A DNA stretch of 64,000 bases from contig JADJXH010000004.1 in assembly GCA_016715895.1 (NCBI GenBank), positions 930,001 through 994,000 on the forward strand, written 5' to 3'. Of the stretch, positions 56,601 to 64,000 are shown one piece after another. Made by a program: the position numbers and the translations under genes. Position 1 is the stretch's first letter. Every line of letters starts with the position of its first letter. The DNA is from Flavobacteriales bacterium (GTDB taxonomy: Bacteria > Bacteroidota > Bacteroidia > Flavobacteriales_F > PHOS-HE28). A model generated the notes under the pieces. The model searched no databases and was not told the DNA's origin. It worked only from the letters and a program-made list of their open reading frames with translations.

Positions 56601-58015
56601 AGGCAGTTCTGGATGTCCTGGCTCAAGGCGGACCACTGCAAGGGCGCGGTGCTCTGGGTGCTTTTGGTACTGGAGATGATCACATGGCCGTTGGCGCGTT
56701 GCCGTGCGGCCAACAGAATGTCATAACCGCGCATGGGGCCGAGGTCCGCCGGAGCCGCCCAAAGCTGGTCGCCGTTCAGGTCTATGCGATACACCCGGCC
56801 CGTGGCTTGGTGATCGGGCTGCGCGCCATAGCCTGCGGTGAAGTCTGTCAGGACCGGCCAGATGATGCTGGTGTTCTGAACGTCCACAGCGAACTGGACC
56901 CGGTTCGCACTGCAATTGGAGTTGGACGTCAGCGCATATTCGGTGGCGTCCACACCGGTATCCTCGAACCAGGTCGGTGTTTGCCCACTACCATCGAAGT
57001 ACAGCAGGAATGCAGTGAAACCAATGGGTGTTCCCGCGGCGAACTGCCACCGCATGCCGGTGACCGCGTATTTGTCCTGTGCCGGGTCAGGATGCCGAGT
57101 GATATGGAACGCTTGGCTCTCCAGCCAATTGGCGTCCGGCCACAACGCGCTGAGGTACGCTTCGTCCATGATGACTTTCCAGTTGAGCATGCCGTTGGCG
57201 TCCAGGTCCACCATGAAGGGCCGTTGTGCCAAGGCCGGATCGCTCGAGCCGGCACGCCGGTAGCCGACCACGCGATAGCCACCATCCCCGTCGGGATCGG
57301 TCTCTACCAACGAGTAGCCGTATGTGCGACCGTTGCGGGCCAGCGAGGGGTCATCGTTGCTCCCATAGGCATGGTTCCAAAGCACATGGCCATTGGTCAG
57401 ATCGATCTTCAGCACGGCCATCTTGCCCGCTTGGGCATCGCACGGGATGTTCGGATCGCCCAGGTCCACCAGCGGCTGCCCGGTGGTGGGGTTGTAGTAA
57501 ATGGGCTGTTGGGCCCAGGGCGTATTGGGCCACGGAGCGATGCTCAACCCATAGCCGGTGACAACGAGGTCACCGTTCCGGTCCTGAATGATGCCTTGGA
57601 ACAAACCGCCCATGAAGGTATGGTGCCACTGGGGGTTGCCGTCCAGATCGAAGTAGGCCACCGTGCCGGTGATCATGCCCAACCGCCTCTCCTTGGTCTC
57701 CAAGATCGGCACGTACGGATCGCCCGACACGCTGAACGACTCGCAGTGGGCGTTCGTGAACCCCCAGTTGGGGATATAGGAATATCCGGCTACGGCATAG
57801 CCGATGTGCTCGCCGTTCGCATCACGCACAAGGCAAACGTCGTTGAACCAGTCCACCCCCGAGTCTTCGGGATCCACGCTCGTGCTCAGGGGCACGGACA
57901 TGGGATTGTAGCTCACCGGGGTTGAGTTGGTGATGTACGAGTACAACGTGCCTTCCGGTCGTTCGGTCAGCGCTTTGATGCGCTGCCATTGCACCCCGGG
58001 CAACTGGGCTGGCAC
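53618..58015 (-). CDS. Large T9SS type A cargo with propeller and beta-helix regions (signal peptide apparently out of frame)
   Basis: A 1465-residue ORF from GTG 58013-58015. N-terminal region to about 600 is propeller-like (GYRVVGYRRAG, DGGLVVCGNTG, EDGYLIKFHG). About 620-1080 looks like a right-handed parallel beta-helix (IPAGKTLTINNGATISF, VVQPGGKLVVVQGATL). A helical region follows to about 1370, then a type A sorting domain (VFPNPSQGETYLTYTLPEG ... VGSTKFTVVH). The GTG start gives no signal peptide. The in-frame codons just upstream encode VVLFLFIGAEVPAQ, a good signal-peptide core, but have no start before a stop at 58067-58069. A one-base change in the G7 tract at 58045-58051 would join it to TTG 58070 or ATG 58127. 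First gene of the array. Confidence 0.82.
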   Translation of the reverse strand: MPAQLPGVQWQRIKALTERPEGTLYSYITNSTPVSYNPMSVPLSTSVDPEDSGVDWFNDVCLVRDANGEHIGYAVAGYSYIPNWGFTNAHCESFSVSGDPYVPILETKERRLGMITGTVAYFDLDGNPQWHHTFMGGLFQGIIQDRNGDLVVTGYGLSIAPWPNTPWAQQPIYYNPTTGQPLVDLGDPNIPCDAQAGKMAVLKIDLTNGHVLWNHAYGSNDDPSLARNGRTYGYSLVETDPDGDGGYRVVGYRRAGSSDPALAQRPFMVDLDANGMLNWKVIMDEAYLSALWPDANWLESQAFHITRHPDPAQDKYAVTGMRWQFAAGTPIGFTAFLLYFDGSGQTPTWFEDTGVDATEYALTSNSNCSANRVQFAVDVQNTSIIWPVLTDFTAGYGAQPDHQATGRVYRIDLNGDQLWAAPADLGPMRGYDILLAARQRANGHVIISSTKSTQSTAPLQWSALSQDIQNCLTNTYTIDHDNDPNTPDQFDWPTAGLSDWGHWLSDSYMAELDLADGSVNWEGTWDADAVMGVTPLCDPDNLRQRQCSFQVVEADDGGLVVCGNTGHTWEDGYLIKFHGCESDPALYAAFHALYPYDPSNVYTLTATSTTWSSSMNVRGSIVIPAGKTLTINNGATISFADSRRVGYTTNIVVQPGGKLVVVQGATLTNIGPCGDGMWDGIMALGNTNLPQSPGNQATVELATGATIKNAFVGVLAGNADINDPIGSTATQRGARVICTNAIFENNIHDVVLRPYSCGSGGGCANDFTVTKFWECDFLTTGPLNYSDKTPKVHLYVSNYPRTWVRGGVFENSNPNISANNVAAWGVGIESINTDLRVVDQNQGAPAMPRTPSFETLQAGCLSANGNGKPVFVFNTYFGGCGHGLGIWSSANARVTGCEFKEPDLDMIGQGFGAPVYGSYLEGTSSITFEDNYFSTVPANNDHACVGSTFKDIGNVSNTFANNRYDAFDCQSCVGIESAGTTIQGLNDGLQFRCNQYGSLANNAFDIAFTGGNVTVSPQQGATFPVPDPAGNTFALNCTGEQHFYNDGGPTGINIFTYHHHAPDPNVEVVPTCMSFPLSSSINSNTGEPYNGCAGPQNLMMASAGDQFAAAANAAGEYTLLKAVYDDWSDGGDPEGLQGFVTDPGNGSYAIRNQLMLVAPKVSDEVWKEVFNRIGDMNPWHLAQALIANSPLEPPVRAMLENSALMPNYKQLVASEQGGMSMQMIKQSELSYWRLQQTRALQAYTSQAYEEAPTVTFAEAIALHQQYPVEGSAEQIMLLHLANNDLASARACVNATLAVDHAAWWEVQDLYLYQLENGLDMEALDPGLEAQLSAIATGSGPGTSAANAWLAAANGIQPEANVELPNMNRSLQLLPQAVAQMTEPEYLEVFPNPSQGETYLTYTLPEGMDVAEVEVFDATGRMIWQQVTGQISGIVRIPIALRAGLYQGVLRSNGSLVGSTKFTVVH

Positions 58016-58044
58016 CTCAGCGCCTATGAACAGGAAGAGAACTA

Positions 58045-58051
58045 CCCCCCC
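58045..58051 (-). other. G7 homopolymer at the signal-peptide frameshift
   Basis: Seven consecutive C on the plus strand (G on the coding strand). With six G the frame from ATG 58127 or TTG 58070 would continue through VVLFLFIGAEVPAQ into the 1465-residue cargo; with seven it stops at 58017-58019. Either a slippage-prone switch, a real mutation or a homopolymer error. Confidence 0.6.
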
Positions 58052-58178
58052 TTGTGAATAACGTGTTCAATACACGGCAAAACCAGCCTGGTTGCAGGCG
58101 AACGGTGTGGGCTCCAGTAGGGATCATGGCGTTGAGGATCGGTGAAGGAGAGGGAACGTAATTCGCAGCTAGGTCGAT

Positions 58179-58186
58179 CGAAGATA
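58179..58186 (-). promoter_or_regulatory. Putative -7 element (TATCTTCG) for the propeller array
   Basis: TATCTTCG on the minus strand, about 52 bases before the ATG at 58127. No -33 TTG at the ideal distance. The tight spacing of all downstream genes suggests it could drive the whole array. Confidence 0.4.
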
Positions 58187-58308
58187 GTGCTGCCGGGTGA
58201 TCGACGAACGATGGGTGCGCCTATCTTCATCTATGATATACGCGTCTGCCGTGTCGGCGTCGACCGGAGGCGAGTGCGGACGGCCCCTACGCCCCAATGC
58301 GCCTCTCC

Positions 58309-58338
58309 TTGACGATCCGCGGCCGTCCTCTACCTTCG
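58309..58338 (+). promoter_or_regulatory. Putative promoter (TTG-N19-TACCTTCG) for the DUF898 gene
   Basis: TTG at 58309-58311 and TACCTTCG at 58331-58338 with a 19-base spacer; the ATG at 58356 follows 17 bases later. It supports the ATG over the longer ORF from 58197. Confidence 0.65.
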
Positions 58339-58355
58339 AGCACCAACCCCTGCGC

Positions 58356-59318
58356 ATGGAACTCCTCACGCCACAACGCCGCCTGGCCTTCAAGGGTCAG
58401 GGCGGCGACCTCTTCGCGGTGCTCATCGTCAACTGGCTGCTCACCATGGTCACCCTGGGCCTGTACTACCCGTGGGCCAAGGTGCGCCGCCTCAAGTACT
58501 ACTATGAGCACACCGAGCTGGACGATCATCCCTTCCACTTCCACGGCACGGGGCGCGAGATGTTCATCGGCTTCATCAAGGCGGTTGGGCTGCTGGCGCT
58601 GCTCTATGGGGCCTTCTTCGGGCTGGCCATGCTGCAGGAGGCCTGGGCCAGCGTGCTGGGCTTCCTGGTGCTCTTCGGCGGCCTGTTGCTGCTGCTGCCG
58701 CTCATCATCCACGGCACCTACCGCTACCGCATGAGCCGTAGCAGCTGGCGCGGCATCCACTTCGGTTACCGGGGCGATCGCAACGAGCTCTACCGCATCT
58801 GCCTGCGCGACGGCCTGCTCACGCTCGTCACCCTGGGCATCTACGGCAGCTGGTTCACCATCAACCTGCGCAACTACGTGATGAGCCATGTGCGCTGGGG
58901 CAGCTCGCAGTTCGCCTACAAGGGCGATGGCCTCGACTTCTTCCTGATGAACCTGAAGGGCTACTTCCTCACCCTGTTCACCCTGGGCATCTACGGCTTC
59001 TGGTGGCAGAAGGACATGTTCCACTACTACGTGGACCACCTGAGCTGGACCTTCACCGATGGGAAGCGCCTGCAGTTCAAGGGCACGGCCACCGGGGGCG
59101 GCTTCTTCGGGCTGATCATCACCAACGTGCTGCTGGTGATCTTCACCCTGGGCATCGGCTACGCGTGGGCCGAGGTGCGCACCATGCGCTACATCCTGGC
59201 GAACATCACCCTGGTGGGCGATGCCGACCTCAACAACGTGGCGCAGACCGAACAGGAGCACAAGGGCGCGCTGGCCGAGGAGCTGGGCGACCTGATGGAC
59301 ATCGGCATCTTCCTGTGA
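58356..59318 (+). CDS. DUF898 (YjgN-like) multi-pass membrane protein
   Basis: A 320-residue integral membrane protein with about six hydrophobic helices. The repeated phrase VTLGLYYPWAKVRRLKYY / VTLGIYGSWFTINLRNY / FTLGIYGFWWQKDMFHYY / FTLGIGYAWAEVRTMRY occurs four times, as in the DUF898/YjgN family, each preceded by a soluble segment such as FHFHGTGRE or FAYKGDG. Function unknown. Its TGA overlaps the GTG start of the M48 peptidase gene, so the two are probably made together. Confidence 0.88.
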   Translation: MELLTPQRRLAFKGQGGDLFAVLIVNWLLTMVTLGLYYPWAKVRRLKYYYEHTELDDHPFHFHGTGREMFIGFIKAVGLLALLYGAFFGLAMLQEAWASVLGFLVLFGGLLLLLPLIIHGTYRYRMSRSSWRGIHFGYRGDRNELYRICLRDGLLTLVTLGIYGSWFTINLRNYVMSHVRWGSSQFAYKGDGLDFFLMNLKGYFLTLFTLGIYGFWWQKDMFHYYVDHLSWTFTDGKRLQFKGTATGGGFFGLIITNVLLVIFTLGIGYAWAEVRTMRYILANITLVGDADLNNVAQTEQEHKGALAEELGDLMDIGIFL

Positions 59319-60427
59319 ACGACGGGGTGGAGGCCGTCCTGTACGACGGCGTGAGCAGCAGGCCACTGGAGGCCCGCGTGAGCGTGCGCGAGCCGAACGC
59401 GCTGGTGGTGGAGCACGGCGGCGAGCGCTTCACCTGGCCGCTGGAGCACGCCGGCATGCAGTGGGAGCGCACGCGCGACACGCTGCGCATCACCTTCGGC
59501 GAGTTCCCGCGGCGGGTGCTGATCGTGCGCGATCCGCTCTTCATCAGGAGCTTCGTGCTGCGCATGCGGTACACCGGCCGCCAGGGCGTGTACGACCGCA
59601 TGCTGGGCCTGGCGCGCAGCGGTCCAATGCTCTTCTTCCTGGGCGTGGCGGTGCTGCTGGTGGCCAGCTACGTGTGGCTGCTGCCGTGGGCCGCCGAGGG
59701 GGTGGCCATGCTGATGCCGCGCACGGTGGACCGGCAGCTGGGCGAGGCCGCCTGGGGCACCATGGTGCGCTCGCTGGACGAGGACACCGCGCGCAGCCGC
59801 ACCCTGCAGCGCTTCGGCGAGGCCCTGCAGTTCAGCCCGGACCACCCGCTCACCTTCCACGTGGTGGACGACGAACAGGTGAACGCCTTCGCCCTGCCCG
59901 GCGGGCACATCGTGGTGTTCACCGGCATCCTGGAGCGCATGGACCGGCCCGAGGAGCTGGCTGCGCTGCTCGCGCACGAAGGCACGCACGTGCAGGAGCG
60001 CCACAGCACGCGCATGCTGATGCGGCAGCTGGCGAGCTACGTCTTCCTCAGCCTCATCATCGGCGATGCCAGCGCCATCGCGGCCGTGGTGGCCGAGCAT
60101 GCGGACAATGTGCGCAACCTGTCGTACTCGCGCGGACTGGAGACGGATGCCGACCGCCATGGCATGGAGCGAATGCACGCCCGGGGCGTGGACCCCCATG
60201 GCATGGTGGACCTGCTGAAGCTGTTGCAGGAGGAGGCTGTGGACATGCCGGCGGCCATGGAGTTCCTCAGCAGCCATCCGCTCACCGCTGAACGGGTGGC
60301 CGAGGCCGAGCGCCTGGCGGCGAAGCTGGGGACACCTGCTGTCGCGCGGCCCCCGCTGGACGGGCTGTTCCAGGCGCTGCGGGAGGAGGAGGAGGAAGTG
60401 GTCTCGGAGGAGGTGGTGGCGGAGTAG
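59315..60427 (+). CDS. M48 family metallopeptidase with one membrane segment
   Basis: A 370-residue protein starting at GTG 59315 in a GTGA overlap with the DUF898 gene; longer in-frame starts lie inside that gene. Residues 1-95 form a small N-terminal domain (AVLYDGVSSRPLEARV, DUF7092-like), then a transmembrane helix near 107-127 (LFFLGVAVLLVASYVWLL) and the peptidase domain with zinc motif HEGTH (221-225) and third ligand Glu276 in LETDAD. Resembles BepA/LoiP-type or Oma1-type M48 proteases; envelope quality control is inferred. The acidic tail EEEEEVVSEEVVAE is notable. Ends 2 bases from the convergent aspS stop. Confidence 0.9.
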   Translation: MNDGVEAVLYDGVSSRPLEARVSVREPNALVVEHGGERFTWPLEHAGMQWERTRDTLRITFGEFPRRVLIVRDPLFIRSFVLRMRYTGRQGVYDRMLGLARSGPMLFFLGVAVLLVASYVWLLPWAAEGVAMLMPRTVDRQLGEAAWGTMVRSLDEDTARSRTLQRFGEALQFSPDHPLTFHVVDDEQVNAFALPGGHIVVFTGILERMDRPEELAALLAHEGTHVQERHSTRMLMRQLASYVFLSLIIGDASAIAAVVAEHADNVRNLSYSRGLETDADRHGMERMHARGVDPHGMVDLLKLLQEEAVDMPAAMEFLSSHPLTAERVAEAERLAAKLGTPAVARPPLDGLFQALREEEEEVVSEEVVAE

Positions 60428-60429
60428 GC

Positions 60430-62181
<1,752 letters not shown>

Positions 62182-62200
62182 GGGGAAGCGTGGCGGGCCG

Positions 62201-62208
62201 CGAAGATA
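62201..62208 (-). promoter_or_regulatory. aspS: Putative -7 element (TATCTTCG) for aspS
   Basis: TATCTTCG on the minus strand, 19 bases before the ATG. Same octamer as upstream of tRNA-Leu and the propeller array. No clear TTG -33 element. Confidence 0.45.
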
Positions 62209-62302
62209 CCGGGCCGCGCCGCTCGTGGCGGGGCGAACCGGCCGGCCCTGCCGGGGCAGCGCGGTGCAGCTCCCGGGCCATCTTCGGGGAAAGTCCACGC
62301 TC

Positions 62303-63064
62303 ATGCGCCACCCGGTCCTTGCCGCCGCCGCCCTGGCCCCGGCCCTGTCCCTGGCCTGTTCCTGCTTCGGCCCGCAGACCTTCTGCGAAACCCTGGCACC
62401 GCCCTATCCCGAGCCGCAATGGTGGGTGCCGGACAACATCATCCTCGCCGTCAAGGAAGGCAGCGTGGCCTACGGGGCCGATGTCCGGGTGGTGCAGACC
62501 TTCAGCGGAGCCCTGGTGCCGGGGGCCGTGGTGCGCGTGTGGGGCGACTGTGGCCTGCTCTGTCGTCACTATGTGGATGGTGTGGCCGATGGGGATACCG
62601 TGCTGTGGGCGATCCAGGATTGCGACCTGTCCGGCAACGGTGGTTGCGGCACCAGCCTGGAGTCGCCCACGGACCATCAGCTTTCGATCTGCGGGGTGTA
62701 CTGGCTAAGCTATGCGAACGGGGTGGTCTCGGGTCCGTTGCTCACTGAGGGCGCCACCGAGAGCATGACCCTGGCCGAGTTCGACACCTTCGTCGACGGA
62801 TGCCTGGCCACGTCGGTGCCTGATCCGGGCGGGTCGGACGAGGCGGAGCTGCTCATCCGCAACGACCGGCTGCATCTGGTCGGTGGGGCGGAGCTGCGCG
62901 AAGCGGAGATCACGGCCTGGGACCTCACGGGTCGCGCGCTCTTCAGCATGCCGGTGGGGCCGGGTGAGCGCAGTTGGGCGCTGCCTGCGGGATCGTCCGC
63001 CGTGCTGCTGGTGGAACTGCGCACACCGGACCGCCGCCTGGTGCGGCGGTTGCTGCGGCCGTGA
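62303..63064 (+). CDS. Secreted protein with degenerate C-terminal sorting-like domain
   Basis: A 253-residue protein. The signal peptide MRHPVLAAAALAPALSLAC is followed at once by CSCFGPQTFCE; the Cys after SLA could be a lipobox (LSLAC) or the start of a Cys-rich domain. The middle resembles small Cys-rich domains (VWGDCGLLCRHYVDG, DCDLSGNGGCGTS). The C-terminal 75 residues have the beta-sandwich pattern of T9SS sorting domains (ITAWDLTGRALFSM ... RRLVRRLLRP) but lack PNP, so export by the T9SS is uncertain. Divergent from aspS. Confidence 0.7.
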   Translation: MRHPVLAAAALAPALSLACSCFGPQTFCETLAPPYPEPQWWVPDNIILAVKEGSVAYGADVRVVQTFSGALVPGAVVRVWGDCGLLCRHYVDGVADGDTVLWAIQDCDLSGNGGCGTSLESPTDHQLSICGVYWLSYANGVVSGPLLTEGATESMTLAEFDTFVDGCLATSVPDPGGSDEAELLIRNDRLHLVGGAELREAEITAWDLTGRALFSMPVGPGERSWALPAGSSAVLLVELRTPDRRLVRRLLRP

Positions 63065-63073
63065 GCCGAAGGC

Positions 63074-63958
63074 TCATTCGGCCATCAGGGCGGCGCGGCA
63101 GGAGGCCAGGGCATCCACCACCGCCGGGTCGGACTTCGGAGGCCGCAGGTCGAGGGCTTCGAGCCGCTCGCGGATCAGCCGTCCCACCAAGGCCCGGCTC
63201 TCCCACTGCTCATCGGCGGGGATGATGTACCACGGCGCATGAGGTGCGGCCGTGGCCCCGATGGCCTGTTCGTAGGCGTGCATGTAGGCGTCCCAATGGG
63301 CCCGCTCCGCCACATCGTTCGGGTTGAACTTCCAGTGCTTGGCCGGGTCGTCGATGCGCTCCAGGAAGCGCTTCTTCTGCGCGGCCCGGCTCATGTGCAG
63401 GTAGAACTTCATGATCACCGTGCCGCTCGCGGCCAGCTGCTTCTCCCAAGCGGTGATCGCTTCGCAGCGTGCGCTCCAAAAGGCCTCGTCGATGTCCTTC
63501 ACGCTGCTCACGCCGGGGATGTTCTGCCCCAGGATGAACTGCGGATGCACCCGGGTCACCAGCACCTCCTCGTAGTGGCTGCGGTTGTGGATGCCGATGT
63601 GGCCGCGCTCGGGTACCGCCTGGACATGCCGCCAGAGGAAATCGTGGCTCCGCTCCAGCGAGCTCGGCGCCTTGAAGCTCCACACGCGGACACCCTGCGG
63701 GTTCACGCCGCTCATCACATGCCGGATCGCGGAATCCTTGCCGGCCGCGTCCATCGCCTGGAAGATGAGCAGCAACGCATGGCGCCCCCCGGCGTACAGC
63801 AGTTCCTGAAGGTCGCTGATGCGCTCACGGTCCTTCTCCAACCGCTCCTTCAGCTCCTTTTTGTCCCCCTCCTCGGGCAGGTCCGTCACATGGTCCTTCA
63901 GGCGGAAATGCCCCGGGGTGTCCACCACCAGGCGCGGGTCGTTCAGCAGGTGCTTCAT
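63074..63958 (-). CDS. Polyphosphate kinase 2 family protein
   Basis: A 294-residue cytoplasmic kinase that transfers phosphate between polyphosphate and nucleotides. Walker A-like FQAMDAAGKDS (Asp70, Lys74), Walker B/lid region NRSHYEEVLVTRVHP, then FYLHMSRAAQKKRFLERIDDP and HAPWYIIPADEQWESR typical of single-domain PPK2. The subclass (ADP- or AMP-using) cannot be settled by eye. Converges with the preceding secreted-protein gene, 9 bases apart. Confidence 0.95.
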   Translation of the reverse strand: MKHLLNDPRLVVDTPGHFRLKDHVTDLPEEGDKKELKERLEKDRERISDLQELLYAGGRHALLLIFQAMDAAGKDSAIRHVMSGVNPQGVRVWSFKAPSSLERSHDFLWRHVQAVPERGHIGIHNRSHYEEVLVTRVHPQFILGQNIPGVSSVKDIDEAFWSARCEAITAWEKQLAASGTVIMKFYLHMSRAAQKKRFLERIDDPAKHWKFNPNDVAERAHWDAYMHAYEQAIGATAAPHAPWYIIPADEQWESRALVGRLIRERLEALDLRPPKSDPAVVDALASCRAALMAE

Positions 63959-64000
63959 GGCCGGTGAAGCTACGCGCGGGGGAATGGGGGGCCGTACGAT

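Larger units (their letters stand above)
58016..58355. other. Divergent intergenic region between the propeller array and the DUF898 gene
   Basis: Contains the out-of-frame signal-peptide remnant of the leftward cargo gene (58016-58127), the G7 tract and putative -7 elements for both directions. No RNA gene or further ORF is supported. Confidence 0.6.

Noticed and set aside
43076..58015. The array as a toxin/immunity or polymorphic-toxin locus with short cassette ORFs as immunity genes
   Set aside because: The short ORFs are clearly T9SS sorting domains (PNP start, TKLIV-type end), and the large genes show propeller and beta-helix patterns rather than toxin domains.

Overview
The window is a stretch of a high-GC member of the Bacteroidota, most like the Flavobacteriales. 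The evidence is type IX secretion (T9SS) cargo with type A and type B C-terminal sorting domains, three PorP/SprF-family genes, a PorE-like OmpA protein, DUF4270 and DUF2723 proteins, and recurrent promoter elements of the Bacteroidota TTG-N19-TAnnTTTG kind. There is no rRNA, CRISPR array, integrase or plasmid/phage backbone; the only mobile element is one IS3-family insertion.

Layout. 1-14 kb is housekeeping: panC, then an operon panD / LPG-synthase-like flippase / rfaE2 / radA running leftwards (radA cut by the window edge); a starch-synthase-like domain protein, DUF4270 lipoprotein and glmS running rightwards; TM2 protein, superoxide dismutase, an Ala-rich lipoprotein, S41 protease with dCMP deaminase, tRNA-Leu(CAA), a small T9SS protein and glyS. 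14.3-38.2 kb is a rightward T9SS surface-protein block: three consecutive pairs of a type B cargo gene plus a PorP/SprF gene (cargo of 337, 3127 and about 2754 residues), closed by a PorE-like OmpA protein and a periplasmic rhodanese. The second cargo has about 33 SprB-type repeats, part of them in a four-unit superrepeat with an exact 954-bp period. The third has about 30 copies of a different ~80-residue repeat. 38.5-42.9 kb holds a polysaccharide deacetylase, a large DUF2723 membrane protein and tRNA-Gln(TTG), whose 3' end plus terminator is duplicated 120 bp downstream.

43.0-58.1 kb is the most unusual region: a leftward, tightly overlapping array starting with a 1465-residue T9SS cargo and continuing as five paralogous secreted propeller-like proteins (about 515-520 residues) alternating with four short ORFs (111-142 residues) that consist of little more than a T9SS type A sorting domain and lack a Sec signal. 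Each orphan sorting-domain ORF begins at an ATGA overlap with the stop of the preceding propeller gene. Blocks of perfect identity (460 bp and about 234 bp), mosaic combinations of bodies and tails, and breakpoints at the conserved PNP-coding sequence indicate recent tandem duplication and gene conversion of sorting domains. One propeller gene is broken by a 1250-bp IS3-family element with a 4-bp target duplication. The first gene of the array appears to have lost its signal peptide through a one-base slip in a G7 tract.

58.2-64 kb returns to ordinary genes: a DUF898 (YjgN-like) membrane protein coupled to an M48 metallopeptidase, aspS, a secreted protein with a degenerate sorting domain, and a PPK2-family polyphosphate kinase. 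Starts were chosen from signal peptides, overlaps and promoter spacing, so several differ from the longest possible ORF. Family assignments come from recognisable motifs only; no database search was run.
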